This document shows positions 1 through 9,086 of a stretch of 64,000 bases of DNA, piece after piece. The DNA comes from Pontibacter sp. HSC-14F20 (GTDB taxonomy: Bacteria > Bacteroidota > Bacteroidia > Cytophagales > Hymenobacteraceae). How positions within the stretch are numbered: position 1 is the stretch's first letter; every line of letters starts with the position of its first letter. Where the stretch lies: the NCBI RefSeq assembly GCF_019599265.1, contig NZ_JAHZTC010000002.1:246879-310878 (forward strand). Direction: 5' to 3'. The translations under genes and the position numbers were made by a program. The notes below the pieces were generated by a model, which had not been told where the DNA came from, did not search any database, and worked only from the letters and a program-made list of their open reading frames with translations.

Positions 1-607
1 CGGAGACAACCTGTTGCCTTTTAGTCATAATGTTGTTCAGACTCTGTGTGATTCTTGCTTCTAACTGTAAGGTGCCGAGTGCAGAGGTGTGCTGCAGGCC
101 TGCCCCTAAGGTGAGACCCACGAGCCAAGGCTTTTCAATCTCATTCTGGTAATAGCCATCATGCTCCTTGTCTGAGATAGCTGGTATGCTGTCACGGTTC
201 GAAACAAGATAGCTGATAGCAGGACCAAAGTTGGCTAGATATTTAGTGTTTTTATGCCCCCATATAGCATGCGTCATAAAAGGTAGCTCGATGTAATGGA
301 GTGACCGGGTATAGGTAGTCGCAGAGTCAATCTTATCTGACCAACCACGCTGTACCCAGTTTAGCTCCACCTGTATCCCCATCATTGGTTCATTCTCATT
401 CACCCGTACTGCATGCTTGAGTAAAAGGCCAGCAGTATAGCCAGTTGCCCAACCCTGGTTTTCAGAAGGATCGAAGCTAAACGAGGAGAAACTTGAGCCA
501 CCCTTTAGCCCGACACCAGTGTAAGCGGTAGAAGGCTGCCGAACCTGGGCAGTGCAAAAGCCGATAAGTATAAAATTGAAGATAAGCGATAGTAAAAATA
601 ACCTCAT
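1..607 (-). CDS. Outer-membrane beta-barrel (porin-like) protein, truncated by window edge
   Basis: Reading the minus strand from the ATG at 607-605 gives an open frame of 202 codons that runs off the left edge, so the C-terminus is missing. The first ~20 residues form a signal peptide (hydrophobic stretch LLSLIFNFILIGFC, then TAQV). The mature part alternates polar and hydrophobic residues and contains GVGLKGGSSFSSF, a YIELPFMTHAIWG strand and a LGAGLQHTS strand. These are typical of the small outer-membrane barrel family PF13568 found throughout Bacteroidota. Its function is not predictable beyond an outer-membrane protein. The family call rests on recalled sequence style, not on a search. 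Confidence 0.7.
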   Translation of the reverse strand, partial: MRLFLLSLIFNFILIGFCTAQVRQPSTAYTGVGLKGGSSFSSFSFDPSENQGWATGYTAGLLLKHAVRVNENEPMMGIQVELNWVQRGWSDKIDSATTYTRSLHYIELPFMTHAIWGHKNTKYLANFGPAISYLVSNRDSIPAISDKEHDGYYQNEIEKPWLVGLTLGAGLQHTSALGTLQLEARITQSLNNIMTKRQQVVS

Positions 608-624
608 GAAGTAATGGTTAACGT

Positions 625-936
625 TTATTTAGAAACATATCCACCTAGCACTTCCAGTTCCTGGCCTTTCTCGGGTCTGCCAGCCAACAGAGGCATGGCT
701 TGTGCGATGAGTTCTTTCACACCGGGCACCTGAAGGGAGATGTCGTGTTCTTCTTTGCTGTCCCATACCTCAGTGACCCAAACGGCATCAGAACCGGCGC
801 TTTCCTGGCTTACCAGGTATAGCCGACAGCCTTTTGCCTTTGCAACCAGCCTAGAAGCTTCCAGGAGAATCCGGGCAAGTTGTGTGCCATTACCGGCTGT
901 CGCCTCTAGTTTTCCGTGCAGACCGTATTTGCTCAT
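625..936 (-). CDS. ABM-domain putative quinol monooxygenase (103 aa)
   Basis: This is a small single-domain protein of the dimeric alpha/beta-barrel ABM (antibiotic biosynthesis monooxygenase) superfamily, about 100 residues as usual for the family. Family features are the N-terminal strand YGLHGKLEA, the helix around GNGTQLARILLEASRLV, the central AVWVTEVWDSKEEHD segment and the helix VPGVKELIAQAMPLL. Relatives such as YgiN are cytoplasmic and oxidise quinols or degrade small aromatics or haem; the substrate here cannot be told. There is no signal peptide. It lies 17 bp from the barrel-protein start on the same strand, but that gene is downstream, so co-transcription is possible rather than shown. 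Confidence 0.8.
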   Translation of the reverse strand: MSKYGLHGKLEATAGNGTQLARILLEASRLVAKAKGCRLYLVSQESAGSDAVWVTEVWDSKEEHDISLQVPGVKELIAQAMPLLAGRPEKGQELEVLGGYVSK

Positions 937-1179
937 AAGTCAGGTATAAAAGTGGAAAATATGTTACTGCTAAGCCTATGGAGTAGGAGATGTAGCCATT
1001 AAATATAGAAATTTTCTATGTATTTGTGATTCGATAACTTAGGAAGTGCCATCTATTATGTTTCTTTCAGCAGACATGTTCCAAATTATCCCTGCTCCTG
1101 CACGGCAATCCGGGAAAAACAGTTTATTTTAAAGCCAGTTACTATCAAGCCCAGCACGAAAAAAACACTTCTGCCCCTC

Positions 1180-2439
1180 ATGTATAAACTGGTGCTATAC
1201 CTGAGTTTAACCGGAAGCATAACCATAACTTCCTGTGCCGGTAACAGACAGGGAGCAGGCACACAAACCAACATGATCGAAAAGATACTTGCATCTGAGC
1301 CCGGGCGGTTCAAACATATACTCAACAATCCGGAGCAGTACCGGGTGCAGATTCTCTACACCCAGATCGACCGCGATGAGCAGAACCAGCCGCACTTCAC
1401 TTCCTATACCTATCGTGTTAACCCGCAGGAGTATTTTTATCCGGCCAGTACCGTCAAGCTACCGGGCGCGGTGGTGGCGCTCGAAAAATTCAACGATCTA
1501 GGTATAGACGGGCTCGACAAGTACACGCCCCTGCAGGCCGACAGCGCCTATCAAGGGCAAAGCCCGGTGCGGGAGGACAGCACCTCGGCAGACGGACAGG
1601 CCACTATTGCGCACTATATCAAAAAGCTGTTCCTGGTGAGCGACAACGATGCTTATAACCGGTTGTATGAGTTTGTTGGTCAACAGCAGCTCAATCAGTC
1701 GCTACATGCGAAGGGTTTTAAAGATGTGCAGCTGGTGCATCGGCTCAGCATCTCTTTGAGCCCTGATGAAAACCGCCACACCAATCCGTTCAGGTTTTAT
1801 AAAGACGGACAGGTAATTTATGAGCAGCCCCTGGTCAGTAACCAGACTCCTTTCACGCAGGCGAAATTTGATGAAATGCTGGGCAAAGGGCACATTGCAG
1901 GCGACAAGTTGGTGGACGGCCCGATGGACTTCACGGTTAAGAACTATATCTCCATAGAAACCCTGCAAGGTATCCTCAAGAGTGTGTTGTTTCCGGAGGC
2001 AATGCCAGCGGAGCAGCGCTTCCACCTGACAGATGATGACTATACCTTCCTTTACAAATACATGAGTATGATGCCACGGGAGAGCGATTTTCCGGCTTAT
2101 GATCCGAAGAAATACCCGGATGGCTACGTGAAATTCCTGCTGTATGGCAACTCAAAAGCACGAATACCTGAAAATATCCGCATCTTCAACAAAATTGGCA
2201 ATGCCTATGGCTTCCTGATCGACAACGCTTACATCGTGGACTTCGACAAACAGGTAGAATTCATGCTGACTGCCGTTATTCTGGTGAATGAAAACGGGAT
2301 TTTCAACGATGGCAAGTACGAGTACGAAACAGTGGGCTATCCATTTATGCAGCACCTCGGCCGCGCCTTCTACGAGCACGAACTGAAACGCAAAAAGCAA
2401 TACCTCCCCAACCTCGACAAATTCAAGCTGCAATACTGA
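1180..2439 (+). CDS. Class A beta-lactamase-like serine hydrolase, predicted lipoprotein (419 aa)
   Basis: The protein opens with a lipoprotein signal (hydrophobic LVLYLSLTGSITITSC with a lipobox cysteine near residue 19), so it is probably anchored in the envelope. Three active-site elements of the penicillin-binding/class A beta-lactamase fold are visible: S-x-x-K at Ser90-Lys93 (STVK), an SDN triad at 154-156 (LVSDNDAYN) and a K-I-G triad near residue 333 in place of KTG (FNKIGNAYGF). This fits the PF13354 'beta-lactamase 2' group, which is much broader than true beta-lactamases. At 419 residues it is ~130 longer than a classical class A enzyme, so an esterase, transpeptidase-like or other serine hydrolase role is equally plausible. 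Resistance should not be assumed. It is monocistronic and converges on the SusD gene. Confidence 0.8.
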   Translation: MYKLVLYLSLTGSITITSCAGNRQGAGTQTNMIEKILASEPGRFKHILNNPEQYRVQILYTQIDRDEQNQPHFTSYTYRVNPQEYFYPASTVKLPGAVVALEKFNDLGIDGLDKYTPLQADSAYQGQSPVREDSTSADGQATIAHYIKKLFLVSDNDAYNRLYEFVGQQQLNQSLHAKGFKDVQLVHRLSISLSPDENRHTNPFRFYKDGQVIYEQPLVSNQTPFTQAKFDEMLGKGHIAGDKLVDGPMDFTVKNYISIETLQGILKSVLFPEAMPAEQRFHLTDDDYTFLYKYMSMMPRESDFPAYDPKKYPDGYVKFLLYGNSKARIPENIRIFNKIGNAYGFLIDNAYIVDFDKQVEFMLTAVILVNENGIFNDGKYEYETVGYPFMQHLGRAFYEHELKRKKQYLPNLDKFKLQY

Positions 2440-2578
2440 TGGGCTATACCTGATTCTCCGGTGTAAAAAGCAAGCCACAAGAGTTTTCGGTAAAAGCCCT
2501 GCCAGGTATAGCGATCATCCATTGTGGTAAATGTTGCTTCAGTAAAGTCATTCAGTTTACCGACCATTTCTAAACACA

Positions 2579-2620
2579 AAAAAGCAGCAGCCGATCCACC
2601 CCGATCAACTACTGCTTTTT
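2579..2620. terminator. Bidirectional hairpin terminator
   Basis: An imperfect inverted repeat has arms AAAAGCAGCAGCCGATC and GATCAACTACTGCTTTT around a short loop, with A-runs on the left and T-runs on the right. It sits between the convergent serine hydrolase (+) and SusD (-) genes and could end both transcripts. Confidence 0.7.
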
Positions 2621-2675
2621 CACTATCGGAAATTTAAGTCAGCCCTAAACTCCCAAATTCTTTAATTCCCAAACT

Positions 2676-4112
2676 CTACTGGTCCCACCACAGTGGCTCT
2701 GACAAGGCAGGCGAAGCAGGTGTGTTCGGGTTTTTGCTGGTCTCTCCCTGCGGATAAGCGATTCTGCGGATAAAGGTCGTCAGATCAGCGTTGGCAGGCA
2801 GGTCAAAATCGGCGTACTGGTAGTTGTAGCGTCGAGCATCGGTCCAGGCCTCCGCATTCAGGTACGTTACGACATACTTCTCCTTGAAGATCAGGTCCAG
2901 GGTGAGGTTGGCAGCGCCCACGCCTACAGCGGGGTTGTTCAGGTAGGCATCCCGCTCTGCGGCAGGCACACCTACTTTGTCCATGTGCGCGCGTATACCT
3001 GCCAGGTAAGCCGTATAAGCCCGCTGTTGGTCACCTGCTCTGAAAGCTGCTTCTGCTTCAACAAACTTCATCTCGGCATATGAGGCAATGGTAACAGGCG
3101 AAAGATCTCCGGTGAGGGGAGAGTTGCGGGAAATGTATACTTCGTCGCGTACCGTGTTGTTCCGCGGACCTACGTTGCCCACACCGTTGGGTGTGCCGAT
3201 GTAAGGGTCAATGGATAGAGTAATGTCAGTACGGTCAGTGATGCGTGGCAGGCGCGGGTCCACCACACCATAGGTGGTGCCGTTAAGATGGTTGACAAAT
3301 TGCTCCGATAACCAGCCACCCAGCACAAGGGATGCATTGCTGCGTGCAATGGCAGCCCATGGGTTTATGTCAGAGAACACCGCCATTTCTGCGTCATCTT
3401 CGTTGGACTGGTATGAATTTTCAACAGCACTCAGCACAGCCCCCGGATTGTAGGAAGGTTGTTTGCTCACCTTATTGAGTAAACGAGCCTTAAAGGCATT
3501 GGCCGTCCGGATCCACTTGGTTTTGTCACCCCCATGAATCAGGTCATCTTCTGCGCTTAATTCCACCCGCGAATCGGTTTTGTTCAGTTCTGCTATACCT
3601 TCATCGAGCAATCGCAGTGCCTCAGCATACAGATCTTGCGATGAGTCGAAGCCAGGGGTCAGCGTACTGTTGTCAAAGGCCTGCGAATAAGGACCATCGC
3701 CCCAGTGGTCTATAATCAGGTTGAGGTGGTAGGCCATCATGATGTTGGCAACACCTACATAATCAGAGGCGCCTTCATCCTGGCCCCGCTGTTTCATATC
3801 GTAAATGTCAGCCATGGCCAGGTAAATCGCGTCCCAGGAACCCGTCAGGTCTACTATCTGGTAGGTATCGGTGGCATTGCCTGTCACGGAGCTGGCCAGG
3901 TACTGCACATAAAAAGCAGTGGTAGCCGCCACACGCTGGCTGTTGAGGCCGGTTTTGTGGGTTGTGGTGGAGAGCATGGCATTGAGCGGCGGACTCGACA
4001 CCAGGTTCGGGTTGTCGTGCAGGTCAAAGTAATCTTCGCAACTCTGGAGTCCAAGCGAAGCCCCTGTCAGGAGCAGCGCCATTGCATATCGATATAGCTT
4101 TTTCATGATCAT
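2676..4112 (-). CDS. SusD/RagB-family nutrient-binding outer-membrane lipoprotein (478 aa)
   Basis: This is the surface-exposed, alpha-helical binding partner that caps the SusC channel encoded directly upstream. The N-terminus has a lipoprotein signal ending in LGLQSC (Cys ~25), followed by the EDYFDLHDNPN start typical of the SusD-like_2 group (PF12771). Helical TPR-like segments include GVANIMMAYHLNLIIDHWGDGPY, with the WGDGPY motif common in the family, and DLYAEALRLLDEGIAEL. The C-terminal RIAYPQGE...NP...LWWDQ ending is also typical. Its start lies 8 bp after the SusC stop, so the two are certainly one operon. An initiation two codons later (MKKLYR) is equally likely. No glycoside hydrolase lies next to the pair, so the ligand may be a peptide or another oligomer. 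Confidence 0.93.
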   Translation of the reverse strand: MIMKKLYRYAMALLLTGASLGLQSCEDYFDLHDNPNLVSSPPLNAMLSTTTHKTGLNSQRVAATTAFYVQYLASSVTGNATDTYQIVDLTGSWDAIYLAMADIYDMKQRGQDEGASDYVGVANIMMAYHLNLIIDHWGDGPYSQAFDNSTLTPGFDSSQDLYAEALRLLDEGIAELNKTDSRVELSAEDDLIHGGDKTKWIRTANAFKARLLNKVSKQPSYNPGAVLSAVENSYQSNEDDAEMAVFSDINPWAAIARSNASLVLGGWLSEQFVNHLNGTTYGVVDPRLPRITDRTDITLSIDPYIGTPNGVGNVGPRNNTVRDEVYISRNSPLTGDLSPVTIASYAEMKFVEAEAAFRAGDQQRAYTAYLAGIRAHMDKVGVPAAERDAYLNNPAVGVGAANLTLDLIFKEKYVVTYLNAEAWTDARRYNYQYADFDLPANADLTTFIRRIAYPQGETSKNPNTPASPALSEPLWWDQ

Positions 4113-4120
4113 TTTTGGGT

Positions 4121-7100
4121 TTAGAATCCGACATTGAGCGTAAACAGGTAACTTCTCACAGCCGGGTAAGTGAAGCCGGCAAAGCCGTCCACGTTACTGC
4201 CGCTTGGGGTGGCACTGTTTTCCGGGTCAAAACCCAAAAAGTCAGTCCATAGGATCAGGTTGTTACCGGTGAGACCCACCGAGCTGTTGCGGATGAAAGT
4301 GTTTTCAAACCAGCTGTTTGGCAAGGTATAGTTCAGTGTGAGCGAGCGCAGGCGCACCCAGGTAGCATCCTCTACAAAGTTCTCAGAAACGCCCCGATGG
4401 AATCGTCGGTAAAAGCCATCGCCGTAGTTCACGCCATCCGGACCCATGCCCTGACCCAGCCATACCTGTTTGGTATTGGGTGTGCCGTCGGCCAGCACGC
4501 CTTCAAACACCTTGGTCTCGTTGCGGTTTTCAGTATACTCGGCTATACCGAAGGCGGAGAAGAAGTTGTCCATCTGGTTGTAGCGTTCGTGTCCTACGCG
4601 GGCATCAAACAAGCTGGTTAAGCTCAGGTTCTTATAAGTAAAGGTATTGGTAAGGCCACCGATCCAGTCAGGCTGCGAGTTGCCCAGAATCTTTTGGCTG
4701 GTAAGTGGCGCGCGCACCGGAAAACCATCTGCACCGATCACGATCGGGCGGTCTTTGTCGATAAACAGTGGATCAGGCTCTTCTCCGGGACCGTAGTAGC
4801 GCTGCCAGTGCGATCCGTAAATGTTGCCGAAGGGCTGGCCAGGTATAAGTTTCATGGTAACGGTAGAACCTACATAGCCAAACTGCGAGGCATACGGAAT
4901 CTCGGTGAGGCCCTCACGGATGCTCAGGATCTTGTTGCGGTTAGCGGAGTAGATCAGCTTGGCATCCCAGGTGAAGTTCTCTGTGCGGACAGGAGTTGCG
5001 TTCAGCACCAGTTCTACCCCTCTGTTGCGCATTTCGCCGGAGTTCACAGCCGCCCGCACAAAGCCAGTGGACGAAGCCACATCGATGTTGATGATCAGGT
5101 TCTTGCTGAGGGAGTGGTAGTAAGTGAAGTCAAAGCCCAGTCTGTTGTCCAGGAACGCCATCTCCAGGCCCGCTTCGAAGGTATTGGTAAATTCAGGTTC
5201 TAGGTCCTGGTTGCCGAGCAGGGCTGCTCTCGTAAAGCCTGTAAAGCCGGTTGGCAAACCTGTGTAAGGAGCAAAGCCGGAAGAGGTGGCATATTCGATG
5301 GCGTCTTTACCTATACCTGCATACGACAGGCGCAACTTACTTTGGTTGATGAAAGACGGCAACTGAAGGTGGTCGGAGAAGACATAACTCAAACTCGCCG
5401 ATGGATAGAAGAAAGAGTTGTTTGGCTTGCGCAGGGTTGATGTAATATCTGTACGGCCAGTCAGGGTCAGGAACAGGAAATTGCGGTAGTCCACCGACGC
5501 CTCCCCGAACACACCCATCAGGCGGTAGTCAGACTGCGTTTGCGTGGAGCGGAGAAGCCGGGCGTTGCGCAGGTCAAAGTAATCGAACACGGTCAGGTTA
5601 TCACCCTCCACGCCAAAGCCCTTCACTCTTCTGTCGTACAACTCATGGCCTAATCGGAAAGTAGCGTTAAAATCCTCACCGAACTTGGTGTTGGCAGTGG
5701 CCAGGAACGAAGAGTTGATAGTACGGAACTTGGTAGTATACTCGTATACAAAGCCCTGTTCGTTGTCTTCATATACCCGCTCGTCAGCAACTCCTCTGGG
5801 GCCGGGTGCTGTGCGGGTGCGGTCGTCGGTATAGTTGTCCAGGCCGATACGGTAGCTCAGGTCCAGCCAGCTAACAGGGCTATACCCCACATGAAAGCTC
5901 CCGATAAAACGGTTCACATCGTCTTCCATGCGGTTGGTGGCAGCGCCATACACAGGGTTGTCGTTGCCGTAGCTCTGCATGGTGCCATCCGGCTTGCGGT
6001 AGTCCTGCACATCCCAGCGCGGCGACCAGTAGCTCAGACTCTCATTGAAACGGTCGGCGTTGTAGCGGAAACCACCTGAGTTGATGTAGTTGAAGTTAGC
6101 GCCGGACCGTACCTTGTCGCTGATCTTGAAGTCGGTGTTGAGACGGGCAGAGAAGTTTTCGTAATCGGTAAAAGGTAGCACCCCCTCGTGTCGGAAATGC
6201 GAAATCGATGATAGAAACGTGATGGCTTCGGTGCCTCCCGAGAAGGAGAGGCTGTTGCGGTACTGGTGGCCCGACTCGTAAGCATCTTTAAAGTGATTGT
6301 GCAGTTTCTCCGGGTGGGTAGGGTCCAGGCGGCGGCCTTCCTCCACAGTTGGTCCCCAGGAAGGCCAGAAGCTGACAGGATCGTACACACCGGTATATCC
6401 TTGGGTATACGTGTCCTGTATTTCCGGAAACTTGTTCACTTCCTCTATACCTACGGTGCCGGTATAGTTAACGCGTAACTCTCCTTGCTGTCCGCTTTTA
6501 GTTGTGATCACGACTACACCGTTAGCGCCGCGCAGGCCGTACAGGGCAGTGGCAGCGCCACCCTTCAACACGTTAATGCTCTCTATATCATCGGGGTTCA
6601 GGTCAGTAAGGCGGTTGCTCATACCTCGCAGTTCGGAACTTTGCCCAAAGGTAGACGTGCTGTTGTCCATAATTACGCCATCGATCACGAACAGTGGCTC
6701 ATTGCTTTTATTCACGTCAATAGAGTTAATGCCCCTGATCTGGATCTTGGTACCCTGACCCGGCGCACCCCCCGTACTCGAGATGGTGGCGCCCGCTACT
6801 TTGCCCTGCATCGCATTCAATACGTTCGGTTGCCGGTGCTCTGTTAGCTCCTTGGCCTGCACACCCTGCGCTGCGTAGCCCAGGGCTTTCTTTTCACGGG
6901 TAATGCCCAGGGCTGTTACCATTACTTCGCCGAGTTCCTGTGCATCGGTATTCAATGTCACATCAATTGTTGATTGGTTGCCCACGGTCACTTCTGTGGT
7001 TTGGTAACCCAGAAAGCGAAACACGAGTGTCGCGTTGTTGTCGGGCACCTGGATCTGATAGCTGCCTTCGGAGTCGGTAGCCACGCCGGTGGTGGTCCCT

Positions 7101-7252
7101 TTTACGGCTACACTAACGCCCGGCATACCCTGGCCTGTGTCAGAGGCGGTTACGCGTCCGCTGACTTGCCGCTGCTGTGCCCAGGCACCTGTGGCGCCAA
7201 GCACAAATAGCATCAATAAAATGAGTGTAAAGGTGTTCTTCATAATGATCAC
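4121..7252 (-). CDS. SusC/RagA-family TonB-dependent outer-membrane transporter (1043 aa)
   Basis: This is a full-length TonB-dependent transporter that imports an oligomeric nutrient together with the downstream SusD. In order it has a signal peptide (LILLMLFVLGATGAWAQ), a carboxypeptidase-D-regulatory-like domain (about residues 29-105, VSGRVTASDTGQGMPGVSV), and the GEVMVTALGI segment that precedes the plug. The plug (about 120-240) carries QIRGINSID, PLFVIDGV and GANGVVVITTKSG, and a long 22-strand barrel ends in an aromatic FTLNVGF. The length is normal for the family. The reading frame can start at 7252 or three codons later at 7243 (MKNTFT), which is the more typical signal-peptide start. 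The substrate is unknown. Confidence 0.95.
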   Translation of the reverse strand: MIIMKNTFTLILLMLFVLGATGAWAQQRQVSGRVTASDTGQGMPGVSVAVKGTTTGVATDSEGSYQIQVPDNNATLVFRFLGYQTTEVTVGNQSTIDVTLNTDAQELGEVMVTALGITREKKALGYAAQGVQAKELTEHRQPNVLNAMQGKVAGATISSTGGAPGQGTKIQIRGINSIDVNKSNEPLFVIDGVIMDNSTSTFGQSSELRGMSNRLTDLNPDDIESINVLKGGAATALYGLRGANGVVVITTKSGQQGELRVNYTGTVGIEEVNKFPEIQDTYTQGYTGVYDPVSFWPSWGPTVEEGRRLDPTHPEKLHNHFKDAYESGHQYRNSLSFSGGTEAITFLSSISHFRHEGVLPFTDYENFSARLNTDFKISDKVRSGANFNYINSGGFRYNADRFNESLSYWSPRWDVQDYRKPDGTMQSYGNDNPVYGAATNRMEDDVNRFIGSFHVGYSPVSWLDLSYRIGLDNYTDDRTRTAPGPRGVADERVYEDNEQGFVYEYTTKFRTINSSFLATANTKFGEDFNATFRLGHELYDRRVKGFGVEGDNLTVFDYFDLRNARLLRSTQTQSDYRLMGVFGEASVDYRNFLFLTLTGRTDITSTLRKPNNSFFYPSASLSYVFSDHLQLPSFINQSKLRLSYAGIGKDAIEYATSSGFAPYTGLPTGFTGFTRAALLGNQDLEPEFTNTFEAGLEMAFLDNRLGFDFTYYHSLSKNLIINIDVASSTGFVRAAVNSGEMRNRGVELVLNATPVRTENFTWDAKLIYSANRNKILSIREGLTEIPYASQFGYVGSTVTMKLIPGQPFGNIYGSHWQRYYGPGEEPDPLFIDKDRPIVIGADGFPVRAPLTSQKILGNSQPDWIGGLTNTFTYKNLSLTSLFDARVGHERYNQMDNFFSAFGIAEYTENRNETKVFEGVLADGTPNTKQVWLGQGMGPDGVNYGDGFYRRFHRGVSENFVEDATWVRLRSLTLNYTLPNSWFENTFIRNSSVGLTGNNLILWTDFLGFDPENSATPSGSNVDGFAGFTYPAVRSYLFTLNVGF

Positions 7253-7945
7253 ATTTAGTGCATCCTATAATTTATTTAAAGCGCAATGACATTCAGGTAG
7301 TCAGGATATCGGGCAGTTTAAGTCAGCACCAGCCCGTTTATGATAATCCGTCAGGTATAGTCTCTCGTGACATTTCTCTGGTGTTACCAGGGTTTGGGCT
7401 ACAGTTAGTTAGCTAATTAAAATGGCTTGGTTTATTAATGTATGTTATATGAATAAATTATAAAAAAGTTGCCTTTTAGAAGATGAATACGCAGATATAG
7501 GAAAGCAACAGTGATAAAATATGCTGCTAAATGCAAGTTTCGGGTATAACCCGATCAATTTTGGCAAAGAGAGGAAGCTTTCCGGTTGTGGAAAAGGAAG
7601 TGAATGTGTTGGTATATATATTACAAAATACCGGAACGTTTGTGCCCAGGACCAAGCCAGGCAACTTCCATGTGAGTTTTAGCACTCCAAACAGATTGAT
7701 GCATATACCTTGTCAGGTGTACGTCTGCTCATCTGTTAAATCAAGAGCAACTGTTTCGGATCAATTAAGTCGATCTTCCTGACAATCTATACCTGAAAGA
7801 GCAGGTCGGATGGTACCAGTACCCGCTATCCCGTTTTGAGTAAAAGGGTATATGTAGCTTGGTATACCTGACAGGTGCACAAAACATAAGATAGACGTGT
7901 TCAGCGGCAGGGTGCCCTTATTGCGGATTTTACGTATAGAAATAC
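7253..7945. other. 693-bp intergenic region
   Basis: This spacer separates the divergent SusC gene (-) and the small membrane peptide gene (+). No convincing gene is present: an 83-codon plus-strand frame at 7531-7782 lacks family features. The iterated word appears several times (for example near 7345, 7706, 7785 and 7863). The SusC promoter must lie here, but no clear TAnnTTTG box could be fixed. Confidence 0.6.
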
Positions 7946-8071
7946 ATGGAGATCATTATCATCGCATCGGTACTCATCCTTTATGCCGTTGGCTACTTTG
8001 TATATTACATGTACGGCAGGGATAGAAAGAACAAGCGCAAAAGGAAGTTCTACGATCACTTATGGCCATAA
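7946..8071 (+). CDS. Small single-pass membrane peptide (41 aa)
   Basis: An ATG at 7946 opens a 42-codon frame including the TAA stop. The product has an N-terminal hydrophobic helix (about residues 3-21, IIIIASVLILYAVGYFVYY), then a strongly basic tail (RDRKNKRKRK) and an aromatic C-terminus (FYDHLWP). This pattern predicts a helix with its basic tail on the cytoplasmic side. A good hairpin terminator follows within 4 bp, which supports a real transcript ending here. No family is recognised. Small tail-positive peptides like this are often missed by annotation. Confidence 0.5.
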   Translation: MEIIIIASVLILYAVGYFVYYMYGRDRKNKRKRKFYDHLWP

Positions 8072-8074
8072 AAA

Positions 8075-8107
8075 AACAGGCCGCCCCATGGTATAGGGCA
8101 GCCTGTT
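8075..8107. terminator. Hairpin terminator
   Basis: Stem AACAGGC-c-GCCC pairs with GGGC-a-GCCTGTT around a CATGGTATA loop, with an A-run on the left side. It lies between the small plus-strand peptide gene and the minus-strand coiled-coil gene and can serve both. Confidence 0.7.
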
Positions 8108-8135
8108 CTGCATATTGGTGGCTGTTAGGCGCTGC

Positions 8136-8819
8136 TTACACGTGTGCTTTCTTTTGCAGGGCAGCAACCTGATCGTTCAGTTCTGCCACCAGGTTCATTT
8201 CTGTCTGCAGCTCACGCTTGATCTTGATCTCGCGCTCACGGGCATTTTTCTTGAAGTCGGCGAACTCGCGGTCAATGTCGTCAAATTCTTTCTTCTTCTG
8301 GTCGGTCACCTTCTTGCTGCTCTTAAACTGCGTATAAACCACACCCAGTGCAATAAGTAACAGGGCAATAATAGCTGTGTTGATGATCACGTAAATCTGC
8401 TTGTGAATCGGAATGCCCAGCACGTGCAGGTTGTTCACTGCATCTTCACTCTGCTGCACGGCAGCTTCTTTTTGAGCGTTATCGAGCTTCAGGGCTTCAA
8501 TTTCCTTTTCCTGCTCGGTAATTCGTGCCTGCGCCGTCTCCAGATCCTGACGGGTTGCGTTCAGTTCCTTCACTTGCTTTTGCTCCACATCTTTGATCGT
8601 GGCCTGCACACTTTGCCAGAATGAGTTAAGAAGGCTGACATTCACTACCTTATACTCTCTGTTGCCTTCCATGTAGGAGTTGGATTTGCTTTTGAGATCG
8701 TTGAACTGCCCGGTTAAAGGGGCAGCAGACTTGTTCTCATTTTTAGCCGTTCCCTGTGCCTGCACTGCTGGTGCTGCTGTAGTCAGCACAATCAATAAGG
8801 AAAGAAAGAATGCTTTCAT
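8136..8819 (-). CDS. Coiled-coil membrane protein with signal peptide (227 aa)
   Basis: The start chosen is the ATG at 8819, which gives a clean signal peptide (MKAFFLSLLIVLTTAAPAVQAQ). An upstream in-frame ATG at 8915 would add 32 residues of low-complexity AT-rich translation and is unlikely. After the signal come a long coiled coil (about 70-130, VEQKQVKELNATRQDLETAQ then ITEQEKEIEAL), one membrane helix (about 143-161, IYVIINTAIIALLLIALGVVY) and a second charged coiled coil. No catalytic motif is visible. As I recall, similar Bacteroidota proteins are sometimes mislabelled as tRNA methyltransferases; nothing in the sequence supports that. A structural or scaffold role in the envelope is a guess. 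Confidence 0.75.
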   Translation of the reverse strand: MKAFFLSLLIVLTTAAPAVQAQGTAKNENKSAAPLTGQFNDLKSKSNSYMEGNREYKVVNVSLLNSFWQSVQATIKDVEQKQVKELNATRQDLETAQARITEQEKEIEALKLDNAQKEAAVQQSEDAVNNLHVLGIPIHKQIYVIINTAIIALLLIALGVVYTQFKSSKKVTDQKKKEFDDIDREFADFKKNAREREIKIKRELQTEMNLVAELNDQVAALQKKAHV

Positions 8820-9086
8820 GTTTTTTTGAATAATGGTAAAAGTTGAATTGCGGTAAATATAAAAATAATATTTTTTTAAGAAAGTCGAATGGCTGATTTT
8901 ATGCTGTAAATCCAAAAACCTTTTTACACTAACTTCAAAAGTTTATCTTTTATTGCCAAAATGCTCTCAAAAAGCTCGGACCTGTTGCACGGCCGGTCGT
9001 GTGCGTGTGTTGGCTTTTCATGCAGGGTTAACACGCGCCATTCTGTTAAAGTTCTGAGTGTTAGATGTAATTGGATGATCAAGGGG

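Noticed and set aside
1180..2439. Calling the serine hydrolase an antibiotic-resistance beta-lactamase
   Set aside because: Although S-x-x-K, SDN and K-x-G are present, length and overall sequence differ from true class A enzymes, and the superfamily has many other functions.
2676..7252. A complete polysaccharide utilisation locus around SusC/SusD
   Set aside because: No glycoside hydrolase, lyase, sigma/anti-sigma or hybrid sensor gene is adjacent; only the transporter pair is supported.
7531..7782. 83-codon plus-strand frame in the spacer upstream of SusC
   Set aside because: Composition is like the surrounding spacer, no domain or signal, and it contains two copies of the iterated word; more likely chance.
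8820..8915. Longer start for the coiled-coil protein
   Set aside because: It would put 32 AT-rich, lysine/phenylalanine/tyrosine-heavy residues before a perfect signal peptide.
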